Shown: positions 34,304 through 48,529 of the stretch, piece by piece | Position numbering within the stretch: the first letter of the stretch is position 1 | Layout of the letters: every line of letters starts with the position of its first letter | Notes under the pieces: generated by a model | Seen by the model: only the letters and a program-made list of their open reading frames with translations | What the model was told of the DNA's origin: nothing | Database searches by the model: none | Translations under genes and position numbers: made by a program | NCBI RefSeq assembly: GCF_003026475.1 | Contig: NZ_PYMC01000021.1 | Coordinates: 1-64,000, forward strand | Reading direction: 5' to 3' | Source of the DNA: Photobacterium lipolyticum | GTDB taxonomy: Bacteria > Pseudomonadota > Gammaproteobacteria > Enterobacterales > Vibrionaceae | Length of the DNA stretch: 64,000 nt

Positions 34304-35098
34304 GTGGGAAAAGTCATAGCTGTAGCCAATCAGAAAGGAGGCGTGGGTAAAACCACCACTTGCGTCAATTTAGCCGCATCGCTGGCAGCGACGCAGAGAA
34401 AAGTCTTAGTAATAGACTTAGATCCGCAAGGTAACGCCACTATGGCCAGTGGTGTCGATAAATATCAGGTGGATGCTACGGCATATGAACTTCTGGTCGA
34501 AGAAACCCCGTTTAACGACGTCGTGATCACAGACACCACAGGCGGCTACCACCTTATTGCCGCCAATGGTGATGTTACTGCTGCTGAAATTAAGCTGATG
34601 GAAGTGTTTGCCCGCGAGGTCCGCTTACGCAATGCGTTAGAGCTGGTTCGTGATAACTATGATTTCATCTTTATCGATTGTCCTCCGGCCTTAAATCTAC
34701 TTACAATTAACGCCATGACAGCAGCAAATTCTGTGCTTGTCCCTATGCAGTGCGAATATTTTGCGCTGGAAGGCTTAACGGCATTGATGGATACCATCAG
34801 CAAGCTAACCGCCGTTGTGAATGCCGACCTCAAAATTGAAGGTCTGCTTCGTACGATGTTTGATCCTCGTAACCGACTGGCGAATGAAGTCTCTCAGCAG
34901 CTTAAAAAGCACTTTGGTGAAAAAGTATATCGCACCGTGATCCCTCGTAATGTCCGTTTGGCCGAGGCGCCAAGTCATGGCCGTCCTGCCATGTACTATG
35001 ATAAATATTCGAGTGGCGCTAAGGCTTACCTTGCTTTGGCCGGTGAAATGATCCGTCGTGACGAAATGGAACGTGACGCCGACACCGTGAATGCATAA
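34304..35098 (+). CDS. parA: ParA (Soj), chromosome partitioning ATPase
   Basis: 264 residues. The deviant Walker A KGGVGKTT (residues 11-18) and FIDCPPALN Walker B define a MinD/ParA ATPase. The start codon is GTG. It uses ParB-parS to segregate the origin region. It follows rsmG by 16 bp and precedes parB. Confidence 0.96.
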   Translation: MGKVIAVANQKGGVGKTTTCVNLAASLAATQRKVLVIDLDPQGNATMASGVDKYQVDATAYELLVEETPFNDVVITDTTGGYHLIAANGDVTAAEIKLMEVFAREVRLRNALELVRDNYDFIFIDCPPALNLLTINAMTAANSVLVPMQCEYFALEGLTALMDTISKLTAVVNADLKIEGLLRTMFDPRNRLANEVSQQLKKHFGEKVYRTVIPRNVRLAEAPSHGRPAMYYDKYSSGAKAYLALAGEMIRRDEMERDADTVNA

Positions 35099-35107
35099 GG
35101 GTTGAAC

Positions 35108-36001
35108 ATGAACATAAGTAAACGAGGCCTGGGTAAGGGCCTTGATGCGCTGCTGGCAACCAGTTCGGTTGCACAGGCTAAACAACAAAGTGCCGAAAAA
35201 GCACAATCTCTGTCAGCAGATGGCATGCTTAAGGATTTGCCAATCCACCTGCTCCAGCCTGGTCAGTATCAGCCTCGAAAAGATATGTCTGATGAAGCAC
35301 TTTCGGAGTTAAGTGATTCGATCCGCGCGCAAGGTGTTATTCAGCCGATTGTGGTGCGTGAAGTCGCGCAACAACAGTATGAAATTATTGCCGGTGAGCG
35401 TCGCTGGCGAGCTTCTCGTCAAGCTGGCCTTCAGAAAGTCCCTTGTATTATTAAGGTTGTCGACGATCGTGCTGCGGTGGCGATTGCATTAATTGAGAAT
35501 ATTCAGCGTGAAGATCTCAATGCGATTGAGGAAGCACAGGCCCTGGAGCGGCTGCAAAATGAATTTTCACTAACGCACCAGCAAGTTGCTGAAGCTGTTG
35601 GTAAATCCCGTACGACCGTGTCGAATTTACTCCGTCTTAATCAGCTAGAAGCTGCGGTTAAGCGAATGGTGGAAAAGCGTCAGTTGGAAATGGGACACGC
35701 TCGTGCTTTGCTCGCGTTGGACGCGACCCTACAGGTAGAAACGGCCCAAGTGGTTGCCAATAAGTTGCTGACCGTTCGTGATACCGAAAAGTTGGTAAAA
35801 AAAATGCTGGCACCTGCGGCTGAACCTAAAGTCGCAATGATCGACCCTAAGGTCGAGGCATTAGAAAATAGCCTTAGTGAGCAGTTAGGCACTCAGGTGG
35901 CGATTAATCAACAGAAAAATGGTAAAGGAAAGATTATCATCAACTTTGACCAATCGCACAAGTTACAGCAAATCCTTGCAATGTTCGGTCAGGAAATGTG
36001 A
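35108..36001 (+). CDS. parB: ParB (Spo0J), parS-binding CTPase
   Basis: 297 residues. The N-terminal RGLGKGLDALL recruits ParA. The CTP-binding/ParB domain has AGERRWRA, and the helix-turn-helix LTHQQVAEAVGKSRTTVSNLLRL (split over two helices) and C-terminal dimer domain follow. The ATG at 35108 has AAGGG before it; a TTG 6 bases upstream is in frame but less likely. Its target parS copies lie at 10.3-20.3 kb. Confidence 0.96.
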   Translation: MNISKRGLGKGLDALLATSSVAQAKQQSAEKAQSLSADGMLKDLPIHLLQPGQYQPRKDMSDEALSELSDSIRAQGVIQPIVVREVAQQQYEIIAGERRWRASRQAGLQKVPCIIKVVDDRAAVAIALIENIQREDLNAIEEAQALERLQNEFSLTHQQVAEAVGKSRTTVSNLLRLNQLEAAVKRMVEKRQLEMGHARALLALDATLQVETAQVVANKLLTVRDTEKLVKKMLAPAAEPKVAMIDPKVEALENSLSEQLGTQVAINQQKNGKGKIIINFDQSHKLQQILAMFGQEM

Positions 36002-36179
36002 CCTTAAACGTGCGGATTTTGTTGCAAAATTTACAGCCACGTGATCAGGTTATAGTGTTGTAAAATCCAACACATTTATTTGCTGCGATTAGATTGCATT
36101 CAATCTAATGAGCCGTATAATTTTCGCAGTTTTCCCAGCACAACAATCGTGTAGTGGAATGGACTCGAGGAACGAATAC

Positions 36180-36569
36180 ATGGTATCGGCGCTAGTAAGA
36201 CCGGGACGCCAATTGGCAAAGCGGTTGCTGTTACTACAATCTGGCGTCGTTTTAACAACGGCATTAATGGCAGTGTTTGCTGTCAGTGTTGACTGGGGAA
36301 TCTCGGCATTAATCGGTGGCGGCATCTTTGTGATAGCCAATGCTGTCTTTGCCATGTGTGCTTTTCTCTTCAGTGGTGCCCGCAAGGCGCGGCTGGTGAT
36401 GGCATCATTTTATGGTGGAGAGGTGCTGAAAATCCTCATAACAGTCATCCTATTTGTCATTGTTTACCTGTATATAGAGGTGGAACTTGTTCCCCTCAAA
36501 CTGACCTATTTGCTGGCTCTCGGTATTAATATCTTTGGGCCGGTTTTATTCATTAACAACAACAAATAG
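36180..36569 (+). CDS. atpI: ATP synthase subunit I (AtpI)
   Basis: 129 residues with four membrane helices. Assists assembly of the c ring and Mg handling; not part of the final enzyme. The frame opens at 36108, but the ATG at 36180 (MVSALVRPGRQLAKRLLLLQ) has GAGGA upstream and fits the family. First gene of the atp operon. Confidence 0.9.
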   Translation: MVSALVRPGRQLAKRLLLLQSGVVLTTALMAVFAVSVDWGISALIGGGIFVIANAVFAMCAFLFSGARKARLVMASFYGGEVLKILITVILFVIVYLYIEVELVPLKLTYLLALGINIFGPVLFINNNK

Positions 36570-36574
36570 GATGA

Positions 36575-37366
<792 letters not shown>

Positions 37367-37397
37367 CGATTATTCGTACATTAACGATTATTCGTAA

Positions 37398-37712
<315 letters not shown>

Positions 37713-37779
37713 TCCCCCTAGCTGCTTTAATAAACAATAGCAAATGGACCCATAGCAACCCTTTTTAAGGAGATGCGTT

Positions 37780-38250
37780 GTGAATATGAATGCAACTTTG
37801 CTGGGTCAGGCAATCGCTTTTTTCCTATTTGTCGTGTTCTGCATGAAATATGTATGGCCACCATTGATGGAAGCGATTGAAGAACGTCAGGCTAAAATTG
37901 CCGACGGTTTGGCAGCTGCAGATCGCGCTGCTAAAGACCTGAACCTAGCTCAAGCTAATGCTTCTGATCAACTGAAAGAAGCAAAACACGCTGCGAACGA
38001 GCTCATTGAGCAAGCGAACAAGCGTAAAGCTCAGATCGTCGATGAAGCAAAAGCGGAAGCTCAGGCTGAACGTGAGAAAATTCTTGCGCAAGGTCTTGCG
38101 GAAATTGAATCAGAGCGCAATCGTGCTCGTGATGAGTTAAGAAAACAAGTTGCAACTCTAGCTGTGATTGGTGCTGAGAAAATCCTTGAGCGTACGATTG
38201 ATAAAGACGCTCATGCAGATCTTCTTAACAAAGTCACTGCAGAACTGTAA
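37780..38250 (+). CDS. atpF: ATP synthase F0 subunit b
   Basis: 156 residues, the peripheral stalk. A single membrane helix ([20 protein letters not shown]) is followed by a long coiled coil rich in A/K/E. GTG start with a strong AAGGAG 8 bases upstream. Confidence 0.96.
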   Translation: MNMNATLLGQAIAFFLFVVFCMKYVWPPLMEAIEERQAKIADGLAAADRAAKDLNLAQANASDQLKEAKHAANELIEQANKRKAQIVDEAKAEAQAEREKILAQGLAEIESERNRARDELRKQVATLAVIGAEKILERTIDKDAHADLLNKVTAEL

Positions 38251-38266
38251 TTAAAGGGGCAAGCAC

Positions 38267-38800
38267 ATGTCGGATATGACTACCATCGCACGCCCCTACG
38301 CTAAAGCAGCATTTGATTTTGCGGTTGAGAATGGTGAGCTAGCCCAATGGGCGGAAATGCTGACCTTTGCAAGTGAAGTAGTGAAAAATGAAACTATGCA
38401 AGAGGTCTTGCACAGTGGTTTTTCTGCTGACAAGCTCACTGAAATTATTGTTTCAGTATGCGGCGAGCAACTCAACGAGTTCGGCCTGAACTTATTGAAA
38501 GTGATGGCTGAAAATGGACGCCTTGCAGCGCTCCCTGATGTCAGTGACGAGTTCTTGTTCCTGAAAAACGAACATGAAAAAACTATCGAAGCCAGCGTGA
38601 TTTCTGCGGTGACTTTAGATGATAGTCAACTTGCCGCGATCAGAGAGAAGCTAGAGTTGCGTCTTGAACGTAAAGTTAAGCTGAATTGCAGTGTAGACGA
38701 GACCCTGATTGCTGGGGTTGTAATTAGAGCTGGAGACCTGGTAATCGATAACTCAGTACGCGGTAAATTAACCCGCCTGAGCGATACTTTGCAGTCTTGA
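38267..38800 (+). CDS. atpH: ATP synthase F1 subunit delta
   Basis: 177 residues, connects the b stalk to F1. Start [19 protein letters not shown] and the C-terminal [28 protein letters not shown] (in two parts) are family features. 16 bp after atpF. Confidence 0.97.
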   Translation: MSDMTTIARPYAKAAFDFAVENGELAQWAEMLTFASEVVKNETMQEVLHSGFSADKLTEIIVSVCGEQLNEFGLNLLKVMAENGRLAALPDVSDEFLFLKNEHEKTIEASVISAVTLDDSQLAAIREKLELRLERKVKLNCSVDETLIAGVVIRAGDLVIDNSVRGKLTRLSDTLQS

Positions 38801-38816
38801 TTTGGGGAATTGGAGC

Positions 38817-40358
38817 ATGCAACTTAATTCCACGGAAATTAGCGCACTGATCAAACAACGCATTGAAAAATTCAACGTTGTAAGTGAAGCACGCAATGAA
38901 GGTACTATCGTTTCTGTAAGCGACGGTATTATTCGTATCCATGGCCTTGCTGACGTAATGCAAGGTGAAATGATTGAGCTACCTGGTGGCTGTTATGCAC
39001 TGGCACTTAACCTTGAGCGTGACTCGGTTGGTGCGGTTGTAATGGGCCCTTATGCTAACCTTCAGGAAGGCATGAAAGTTACAGGTACTGGTCGTATTCT
39101 TGAAGTACCAGTAGGCCCTGCGTTACTTGGCCGTGTTGTTAACACGCTAGGTGAGCCTATTGATGGTAAAGGTCCAATTGAAACAGAGACATCGTCTCCT
39201 GTTGAAGTGATTGCACCGGGCGTTATCGATCGTAAATCAGTTGATCAGCCGGTTCAGACTGGCTACAAATCGGTTGACGCAATGATCCCAATCGGCCGTG
39301 GCCAGCGTGAGCTGATCATCGGTGACCGCCAGACTGGTAAAACAGCAATGGCGATCGATGCGATCATCAACCAGAAAAATTCTGGTATTTACTCTGTTTA
39401 TGTTGCTATCGGTCAGAAAGCGTCGACTATCGCTAACGTAGTTCGTAAGCTGGAAGAGCACGGTGCACTGGAAAACACCATTGTTGTTGTGGCATCCGCT
39501 TCTGAAGCGGCGGCACTGCAATACCTTGCGCCATACTCTGGTTGTGCAATGGGTGAATATTTCCGTGACCGCGGTGAAGACGCGCTGATCATCTATGATG
39601 ACCTGTCTAAGCAAGCAGTTGCTTACCGCCAGATCTCGCTATTGCTTAAGCGTCCGCCAGGCCGTGAAGCATTCCCTGGTGATGTTTTCTACTTGCACTC
39701 TCGCCTGCTAGAGCGTGCCTCTCGTGTAAGCGAGCGCTACGTAGAAAAATTCACTAACGGTGAAGTAAAAGGTAAGACCGGCTCTCTGACTGCGCTTCCA
39801 ATTATCGAAACGCAGGCCGGTGACGTATCGGCATTCGTACCGACTAACGTAATCTCCATCACTGATGGTCAGATCTTCCTGCAGACAGAACTATTCAACG
39901 CCGGTATTCGTCCAGCTGTTGACCCAGGTATTTCTGTATCGCGTGTTGGTGGTGCTGCTCAAACCAAGATCATCAAGAAACTGTCTGGTGGTATTCGTAC
40001 CGCACTTGCACAGTACCGTGAGCTAGCGGCTTTCGCACAGTTCTCGTCAGACCTTGATGAAGCAACCAAGAAACAGCTTGATCACGGTCAGAAAGTGACA
40101 GAACTGATGAAGCAGAAGCAGTATGCGCCAATGTCTGTCTTTGAGCAGGCGGTGGTGATTTTTGCTGCTGAAAGAGGCTATTTGATTGACATTGAGCTAT
40201 CGAAGCTTGCTGATTTCGAAGCATCGTTGCTTTCATATGCCAAAGGTCAATTTGCTGAGCTAGTATCTCAGGTTGATGAAACGGGTGCGTGGAACGATGA
40301 AATTGAAGCTCAGTTTGTAAAACTGGTTGACGATTTCAAAGCTACCCAGACTTGGTAA
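38817..40358 (+). CDS. atpA: ATP synthase F1 subunit alpha
   Basis: 513 residues, identical in length to E. coli. Walker [10 protein letters not shown] (about 169-177) and [15 protein letters not shown] are present. The ATG at 38817 ([16 protein letters not shown]) has TTGGAG upstream. Confidence 0.98.
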   Translation: MQLNSTEISALIKQRIEKFNVVSEARNEGTIVSVSDGIIRIHGLADVMQGEMIELPGGCYALALNLERDSVGAVVMGPYANLQEGMKVTGTGRILEVPVGPALLGRVVNTLGEPIDGKGPIETETSSPVEVIAPGVIDRKSVDQPVQTGYKSVDAMIPIGRGQRELIIGDRQTGKTAMAIDAIINQKNSGIYSVYVAIGQKASTIANVVRKLEEHGALENTIVVVASASEAAALQYLAPYSGCAMGEYFRDRGEDALIIYDDLSKQAVAYRQISLLLKRPPGREAFPGDVFYLHSRLLERASRVSERYVEKFTNGEVKGKTGSLTALPIIETQAGDVSAFVPTNVISITDGQIFLQTELFNAGIRPAVDPGISVSRVGGAAQTKIIKKLSGGIRTALAQYRELAAFAQFSSDLDEATKKQLDHGQKVTELMKQKQYAPMSVFEQAVVIFAAERGYLIDIELSKLADFEASLLSYAKGQFAELVSQVDETGAWNDEIEAQFVKLVDDFKATQTW

Positions 40359-40402
40359 TTGGTTGGTGATCGCTTGCGATCACCTACTAACGGAGAGTAA
40401 CG

Positions 40403-42708
<2,306 letters not shown>

Positions 42709-42725
42709 GCTGAGTAGGAGGCGAC

Positions 42726-43148
42726 ATGGCAGCGATAACCTTCCATCTGGACGTGGTAAGCGCAGAGAAGAAACTGTTCTCTGGCCGAGCTGAAAGTATT
42801 CAGGTGACCGGTAGCGAAGGTGAACTGGGTATTTTCGCAGGACATGCACCGCTGCTGACCGCTATTACACCGGGTATGGTCCGAATCACCAAGCAACACG
42901 GCGGGGAAGAGGTTATCTATCTTTCTGGCGGTATGCTTGAAGTTCAGCCAAGTGCAGTCACTGTACTGGCTGATACCGCGATCCGTGGTGAAGATTTGGA
43001 TGCAGCGAAGGCAGCAGAAGCGAAACGTCAGGCTGAGGAACATATCCAGAATCAGCATGACGATATCAACTTTGCTCAAGCGGCCAGTGATCTGGCTAAA
43101 GCGATCGCTCAGCTACGTGTTATCGAGCTGACGAAAAAATCGCGTTAA
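42726..43148 (+). CDS. atpC: ATP synthase F1 subunit epsilon
   Basis: 140 residues. N-terminal beta sandwich ([18 protein letters not shown]) and C-terminal helical hairpin that inhibits ATP hydrolysis. Last gene of the operon, 17 bp after atpD. Confidence 0.97.
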   Translation: MAAITFHLDVVSAEKKLFSGRAESIQVTGSEGELGIFAGHAPLLTAITPGMVRITKQHGGEEVIYLSGGMLEVQPSAVTVLADTAIRGEDLDAAKAAEAKRQAEEHIQNQHDDINFAQAASDLAKAIAQLRVIELTKKSR

Positions 43149-43165
43149 TCAGACGCATGACGCAA

Positions 43166-43192
43166 AAAGCGACCTCAGGGTCGCTTTTTTTA
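43166..43192 (+). terminator. Intrinsic terminator of the atp operon
   Basis: Stem GCGACC / GGTCGC with a short loop and a run of T, 20 bp after atpC. Confidence 0.9.
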
Positions 43193-43341
43193 TCTCTGAA
43201 AAGTCTCCCGAGAAATAAATTATTGCCAATTGAGAGTTAATACTTGGCAAAAATTAATAGATTGCCCTTAAACCCGGCGGGATGAGCAGATACAATGCAG
43301 GCAGATAAATTTTCGATTATGCATCAAGAAGGATATTAGTC

Positions 43342-44703
43342 ATGAGTTTCAGCGCTGTGATTCTGGCCGCGGGAAAAGGCACCCGTATGTACTCAAACTT
43401 ACCGAAGGTATTGCATACCCTGGCCGGTAAACCAATGGTGAAGCATGTCATTGATACCTGTAGTGATCTGGGCGCGAACAACATCCATTTGGTTTATGGC
43501 CATGGTGGCGAGCATATGCAGCAGGTGCTCGCTGACGAGCCGGTAAACTGGGTATTGCAGGCAGAGCAGCTAGGTACTGGCCATGCGGTTAATCAGGCAT
43601 CGCCAGCTTTGGCTGACAGTGAAAAAGTCTTAATTCTGTACGGTGATGTGCCGTTGATCAGTGCTGATACCCTGACTAACTTACTTGATGCGCAGCCGGA
43701 TGGCGGTATTGCCTTGCTTACCGTGGTTCTTGATGATCCGATGGGTTACGGCCGTATTGTGCGTCGCAATGGCCCGGTTGTAGCGATTGTTGAGCAGAAA
43801 GATGCGAGCGAAGAGCAGAAGCAGATCAAAGAAATCAATACCGGAGTGATGGTTGCCAACGGTGGCGACTTGAAACGCTGGTTAGGTCAGCTGAAAAATG
43901 AAAACGCCCAGGGCGAATACTACCTGACAGATATTATCGCCATTGCCCATAACGAAGGCCGGGCGGTAGAAGCGGTACACCCGGTTAATCCGATTGAAGT
44001 GGAAGGGGTGAATAACCGTGTTCAACTCGCGAGACTGGAGCGTGCATTTCAGGCGATGCAGGCCGAACGTCTGTTGGAGCAAGGGGTGATGCTGCGCGAT
44101 CCGGCGCGTTTTGATCTGCGTGGCAAGCTGCAATGCGGCACGGATGTGGAAATTGACGTCAACGTGATCATCGAAGGCAGCGTATCGCTGGGTAACAACG
44201 TCATCATTGGCGCGGGCTCTGTGCTCAAAGACTGTGAGATCGACGATAACACCCTTATTCGCCCTTATAGCGTGATTGAAGGCGCAACAATAGGCGAAGA
44301 CTGTACCGTGGGTCCGTTTACCCGTCTGCGTCCGGGAGCCGAGCTGGTGGGTGATTCGCATGTTGGTAACTTTGTCGAAATGAAGAAAGCCCGCTTAGGT
44401 CGCGGTTCTAAAGCCAACCACCTTACTTATCTTGGTGATGCAGAAATCGGCGAGCGGGTAAATATCGGTGCGGGTACGATCACCTGTAACTATGATGGTG
44501 CCAATAAGTTCAAGACTGAAATTGCAGACGACGTATTTATCGGCTCAGATACTCAGCTGATCGCGCCGGTTAAAATTGCCAAAGGCGCCACTATTGGTGC
44601 CGGTGCGACCATTAACCGTGATGTCGGTGAAGGTGAGTTAGTGATCACTCGCGTCGCAGCTCGTACTATCAAAGGCTGGAAACGCCCGGTCAAGCAAAAG
44701 TAG
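43342..44703 (+). CDS. glmU: GlmU, bifunctional UDP-GlcNAc pyrophosphorylase / acetyltransferase
   Basis: 453 residues. The uridyltransferase domain starts with [18 protein letters not shown], and a left-handed beta helix of hexapeptide repeats (about 250-440) carries the acetyltransferase. It makes UDP-GlcNAc for peptidoglycan and LPS. It stands before the DeoR-type gene and glmS. Confidence 0.97.
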   Translation: MSFSAVILAAGKGTRMYSNLPKVLHTLAGKPMVKHVIDTCSDLGANNIHLVYGHGGEHMQQVLADEPVNWVLQAEQLGTGHAVNQASPALADSEKVLILYGDVPLISADTLTNLLDAQPDGGIALLTVVLDDPMGYGRIVRRNGPVVAIVEQKDASEEQKQIKEINTGVMVANGGDLKRWLGQLKNENAQGEYYLTDIIAIAHNEGRAVEAVHPVNPIEVEGVNNRVQLARLERAFQAMQAERLLEQGVMLRDPARFDLRGKLQCGTDVEIDVNVIIEGSVSLGNNVIIGAGSVLKDCEIDDNTLIRPYSVIEGATIGEDCTVGPFTRLRPGAELVGDSHVGNFVEMKKARLGRGSKANHLTYLGDAEIGERVNIGAGTITCNYDGANKFKTEIADDVFIGSDTQLIAPVKIAKGATIGAGATINRDVGEGELVITRVAARTIKGWKRPVKQK

Positions 44704-44730
44704 CTATTTGCGAAATAAAACGACTGAGTA

Positions 44731-44755
44731 AAGGCAGGGTCTTCCCTGCCTTTTT
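44731..44755 (+). terminator. Intrinsic terminator of glmU
   Basis: Stem AAGGCAGGG / CCCTGCCTT with a TCTT loop and T run, 28 bp after glmU. Confidence 0.9.
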
Positions 44756-44772
44756 GTTATCTGCGATATGCT

Positions 44773-44840
44773 TTTCTAGTTTCTAGTTTCTAGTTTCTAG
44801 TTTCTAGTTTCTAGTTTCTAGTTTCTAGTTTCTAGTTTCT
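44773..44840. repeat. Heptanucleotide tandem repeat (TTTCTAG), 9 full copies plus TTTCT
   Basis: The 7-bp unit TTTCTAG repeats without interruption for 68 bp, between the glmU terminator and the DeoR-type regulator. Each unit holds a CTAG tetranucleotide, a sequence normally rare in enterobacterial-type genomes. Confidence 0.95.
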
Positions 44841-44930
44841 CTGTCGGTCTTATTTATTCTTCGCTTCAATGCATTTTATGCGCTTATAAAATAATCGTTG
44901 TTGATCTGGTTTGTTTTGATTTGCTATCAT

Positions 44931-44951
44931 TAAGTTTCAGTTCGAAACTTA
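44931..44951. promoter_or_regulatory. Inverted repeat, possible operator of the DeoR-type gene
   Basis: TAAGTTTC / GAAACTTA, perfect 8-bp arms with a 5-base loop, directly before the regulator's start codons. Placement suggests autoregulation. Confidence 0.5.
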
Positions 44952-44972
44952 GTGCTAATGAATCAAAACATA

Positions 44973-45743
44973 ATGTCTAAACGTAATACCCAGCAACGTC
45001 GTCATACTATTGTGGCGATGGTCAATGAACAAGGTGAAGTGAGCGTTGACCAACTCGCAACTTACTTTAGCACCTCAGAAGTTACCGTCCGGAAAGATCT
45101 CGCCGCTTTAGAAAAAAATGGTTTATTACTTCGCCGTTATGGTGGTGCGATTGCTATGCCATCAGAAATAGTGGCAACAGATGCCGAAGATACTATTTCG
45201 GTTCGTAAGTTAGCCATTGCGCAGGCGGCGGCGGCGCGTATTCGTGATCATAACCGCATCATCATCGACAGCGGCAGTACAACAGCCAGCCTGATCAGTT
45301 TACTCAATGACAAGCAGGGCTTAGTGGTGATGACGAACTCGCTGAATGTGGCGAGCGCGTTGAATGAGTTGGAAAACGAACCCACCCTATTAATGACCGG
45401 CGGTACCTGGGATCCGCATTCTGAATCGTTTCAGGGCCAGGTTGCGGAATCGGTTCTGCGGTCGTATGACTTTGATCAGCTGTTTATTGGCGCTGACGGT
45501 ATCGATATCAGTCGTGGAACCACCACCTTTAATGAATTGATTGGTCTAAGCCGGGTGATGGCGGAAGTATCCCGTGAAGTGGTGGTGATGGTGGAATCAG
45601 ACAAAGTCGGCCGCAAGATCCCCAATATGGAATTGCCGTGGAATAACATCAGTACCTTGGTCACTGATGACGGCTTAAGCGCTGAAGCAAAAGAACAAAT
45701 AGAACATCAAGGTGTGCAGGTTATCTGCGCATCGGTTGAATAA
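44973..45743 (+). CDS. DeoR family transcriptional regulator (glmU-glmS intergenic)
   Basis: 256 residues. The N-terminal DeoR helix-turn-helix (about 8-60, with [21 protein letters not shown] in two helices and a LLRRYGGA end) and a DeoRC sugar-phosphate isomerase-like domain with DSGSTT and TNSLNVA define the family. Position between glmU and glmS suggests control of amino-sugar metabolism. The start is ambiguous: ATG at 44973 or 44958, or GTG at 44952; none has a good ribosome-binding site. Confidence 0.87.
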   Translation: MSKRNTQQRRHTIVAMVNEQGEVSVDQLATYFSTSEVTVRKDLAALEKNGLLLRRYGGAIAMPSEIVATDAEDTISVRKLAIAQAAAARIRDHNRIIIDSGSTTASLISLLNDKQGLVVMTNSLNVASALNELENEPTLLMTGGTWDPHSESFQGQVAESVLRSYDFDQLFIGADGIDISRGTTTFNELIGLSRVMAEVSREVVVMVESDKVGRKIPNMELPWNNISTLVTDDGLSAEAKEQIEHQGVQVICASVE

Positions 45744-45760
45744 AATTAGGAGTTAATACT

Positions 45761-47596
45761 ATGTGCGGGATTGTCGGTGCTGTTGCCCAGCGTGATGTGG
45801 CAGAAATTTTAGTTGAAGGTCTGCGCCGTCTGGAATACCGGGGTTACGACTCTGCCGGTGTGGCAATTGTTGATAGTGAAAACAACCTTAAACGCGTACG
45901 TCGTTTAGGTAAAGTTCAGGAGCTGGCCAATGCTGTCGACAGCTCGCCGCTGAGTGGCGGTACCGGTATCGCCCATACCCGTTGGGCGACGCACGGTGAG
46001 CCGTCTGAAATTAATGCCCACCCGCACATATCTGGCGACAATATTGCCCTGGTACACAATGGCATTATTGAAAACCATGAAGAGCTGCGTGCATTGCTGA
46101 CCGAGCGCGGTTATACATTTGTTTCGCAGACCGATACCGAAGTGATTGCTCACCTGGTCGAGTGGGAACTGCGCACGGCGTCTACTCTGCTGGAAGCGGT
46201 ACAGAAAACGGCAACGCAGCTGGAAGGCGCCTACGGTACCGTAGTGATGGATCGCCGTGATCCTGAGCGTGTGGTTGTCGCGCGTTCTGGTAGCCCGCTG
46301 GTGATCGGTTTAGGCGTTGGCGAAAACTTCCTGGCTTCTGATCAGCTGGCACTGCTGAATGTTACCCGCCGCTTCATGTTCCTTGAAGAAGGCGATGTGG
46401 CTGAAATCACCCGCCGTGAAGTCAATATCTTTGATATTGACGGCCAACCAGTTGAGCGTGAAGTCCATGAATCAAACCTGCAGCAAGATGCGGCAGACAA
46501 AGGCCAGTACCGTCACTACATGCAAAAAGAGATTTATGAGCAGCCTAGCGCGTTGATCAATACCATGGAAGGCCGTATCAATAGCGAGTCTGTGATTGTT
46601 GAGAGCATCGGTAATGGTGCTACCGATATTCTGGAAAACGTTGAACACGTGCAAATTGTTGCCTGTGGTACATCTTATAATGCCGGTATGGTCGCCCGTT
46701 ACTGGTTTGAAGCGATGGCCGGTGTGAGCTGCGATGTCGAAATCGCCTCTGAATTCCGTTACCGGAAGTTTGTGACCCGCCCTAACAGCCTGTTGATCAC
46801 CTTGTCCCAGTCAGGTGAAACTGCAGATACACTGGCAGCCCTGCGCTTGGCGAAAGAGAAAGGCTACATGTCAGCGATGACTATCTGTAATGTCGCGGGC
46901 TCTTCTCTGGTACGTGAATCAGATCTGGCCTTTATGACCCGTGCCGGTACTGAGATCGGTGTTGCATCGACCAAAGCGTTCACTACTCAGCTGGTAACCC
47001 TGTTAATGTTTGTCACTGCGCTGGGCAAAGAAAAAGGGCTGATTGATACAGCTAAAGAGAAAGAAATTGTCGATTCTCTCCATCAGCTACCGACACAAAT
47101 TGAAAAAGCCTTGGCGTTTGATAAGCCAATTGAACAGTTGGCTGAAGATTTTGCCGACAAGCATCACGCATTATTCTTGGGGCGTGGCGAGTTCTATCCA
47201 ATCGCGATGGAAGCGTCATTGAAGCTGAAAGAGATCTCTTATATTCATGCTGAAGCTTATGCGGCGGGTGAACTTAAGCATGGTCCGTTGGCTCTGATTG
47301 ATGCTGATATGCCGGTTATCGTGGTAGCACCAACCAATGATCTGTTAGAGAAGCTGAAGTCGAACATCGAAGAGGTCCGTGCCCGTGGTGGCTTGCTGTA
47401 TGTCTTTGCCGATAGCGAAGCGGGTTTTGAAGCGTGTGAAGGGATGAAGATTATCACTATGCCACGAGTGGATGATATTATAGCGCCAATCTTCTATACC
47501 GTACCGATGCAGTTACTGTCTTACCATGTCGCCTTGATTAAGGGGACAGATGTGGATCAACCTCGAAACCTGGCTAAAGCAGTAACGGTTGAATAA
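45761..47596 (+). CDS. glmS: GlmS, glucosamine-6-phosphate synthase
   Basis: 611 residues including the initiating Met. MCGIVGA gives the N-terminal nucleophile Cys. The glutaminase domain is followed by two SIS domains ([26 protein letters not shown]). It converts fructose-6-phosphate and glutamine to glucosamine-6-phosphate. AGGAG precedes the ATG by 7 bases. The last codons (NLAKAVTVE) form the attTn7 recognition sequence. Confidence 0.97.
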   Translation: MCGIVGAVAQRDVAEILVEGLRRLEYRGYDSAGVAIVDSENNLKRVRRLGKVQELANAVDSSPLSGGTGIAHTRWATHGEPSEINAHPHISGDNIALVHNGIIENHEELRALLTERGYTFVSQTDTEVIAHLVEWELRTASTLLEAVQKTATQLEGAYGTVVMDRRDPERVVVARSGSPLVIGLGVGENFLASDQLALLNVTRRFMFLEEGDVAEITRREVNIFDIDGQPVEREVHESNLQQDAADKGQYRHYMQKEIYEQPSALINTMEGRINSESVIVESIGNGATDILENVEHVQIVACGTSYNAGMVARYWFEAMAGVSCDVEIASEFRYRKFVTRPNSLLITLSQSGETADTLAALRLAKEKGYMSAMTICNVAGSSLVRESDLAFMTRAGTEIGVASTKAFTTQLVTLLMFVTALGKEKGLIDTAKEKEIVDSLHQLPTQIEKALAFDKPIEQLAEDFADKHHALFLGRGEFYPIAMEASLKLKEISYIHAEAYAAGELKHGPLALIDADMPVIVVAPTNDLLEKLKSNIEEVRARGGLLYVFADSEAGFEACEGMKIITMPRVDDIIAPIFYTVPMQLLSYHVALIKGTDVDQPRNLAKAVTVE

Positions 47597-47625
47597 TTTT
47601 CTTCCTCGTCAAATGTCTTAAAGTT
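47565..47625 (+). other. attTn7-type target at the glmS 3' end (empty)
   Basis: The glmS tail CTGGCTAAAGCAGTAACGG (47569 onward) is close to the E. coli TnsD-binding site CTGGCGAAATCGGTTACGG. The expected insertion point about 25 bp beyond the stop shows no Tn7-like end, and a glmS terminator follows normally. Confidence 0.6.
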
Positions 47626-47630
47626 GAGAA

Positions 47631-47655
47631 AAAGGCGCCAATTGTGGCGCCTTTT
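47631..47655 (+). terminator. Intrinsic terminator of glmS
   Basis: Stem AAAGGCGCCA / TGGCGCCTTT with an ATTG loop and T run, 34 bp after glmS. Confidence 0.9.
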
Positions 47656-47901
47656 GTTGTTTTAGCCTGCAGCCAAAAAGTGAACGTCTATTCTTTAGTA
47701 CATCACTGACTAATTTATTGCGAAATAATAAAAGTTTGATGGCTTTTAATATTCTGCAACTCAAAATAAAAAAAGTGATAAAAGTTACGCTTAAGTGCTT
47801 TATTTTATTTGTTTTAATTCTAATTCAGAGTTGGCTTATGTTGTGAAAGCTTGGTTATAAAAGCTAGGTAGTCTTCATTTTATCTGTATTGGAGGTTAGA
47901 C

Positions 47902-48279
47902 ATGACAGATTCAAAAGCCCAAATTGCCGCACGTATTAAAGAAGCACGTGAATGGAAGGGACTGACCCAGGTGCACATGGCACAGCAGTTACGAGTTGCC
48001 CGTCAGACTTATCTTGACTTGGAAACCGGCAAAACAGAGCCTAAAGTCAGATTGTTATCTGAGATCTCGGAAATTACCGAACGTCCTCTTACTTGGTTTG
48101 TCTATGGCGATGAAGGCATTTCTATTTTAGAAGGCGAATATAAAGATGAGATAGATCGCTTGTTAAAATCCTTCAGCTGTTTACCTCACTCGGCGAGAAA
48201 TGTCATTTTACAGCAAAGTATTAACCTGGCTGGTTTTATGGCAGAGTACACCAAAGCATTAACGCATAAAGAAAAATAA
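47902..48279 (+). CDS. XRE family transcriptional regulator, paralogue 1
   Basis: 125 residues. An N-terminal Cro/C1-type helix-turn-helix (about 8-65; LTQVHMAQQLRVARQTYLDLE in part) is followed by a helical C-terminal region of unknown role. GGAGG stands 7 bases before the ATG. The gene and its upstream region are A/T-rich compared with glmS. A paralogue of the same length starts 250 bp downstream. Target unknown. Confidence 0.85.
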   Translation: MTDSKAQIAARIKEAREWKGLTQVHMAQQLRVARQTYLDLETGKTEPKVRLLSEISEITERPLTWFVYGDEGISILEGEYKDEIDRLLKSFSCLPHSARNVILQQSINLAGFMAEYTKALTHKEK

Positions 48280-48529
48280 CCTCCGTTTGTGCTGGCTGGT
48301 ATTCATGACGACGCACATGCAGTGTATGCCATGGTGGGCATAATTGTTTTTATTTGCCTATTTGGGTTTACATCACAGCTTTCACTTCACATTTTCACTT
48401 TTCGTGTCGTGAAGTTATGTTTATCATCGGCATAATTCGCTTTTAATAACAACAGATTATGCGACAACCATTCTACTTTGATGGTGTTAATTGTGTTGTA
48501 GGTAGTGATATTGAACAGATGGTGTGTGA
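48280..48529. other. Intergenic region between the two XRE genes
   Basis: A/T-rich, 250 bp. The nonamer GGCATAATT occurs at 48337-48345 and 48430-48438, and its heptamer core is inverted at 48457-48463 (ATTATGC). These may be binding sites for one of the flanking regulators. Confidence 0.4.

Noticed and set aside
44773..44840. CRISPR-type array
   Set aside because: The units are 7 bp and have no spacers; it is a simple tandem repeat.
47565..47625. Occupied Tn7 insertion after glmS
   Set aside because: No Tn7-like terminal repeats, no tns genes, and a normal glmS terminator in place.
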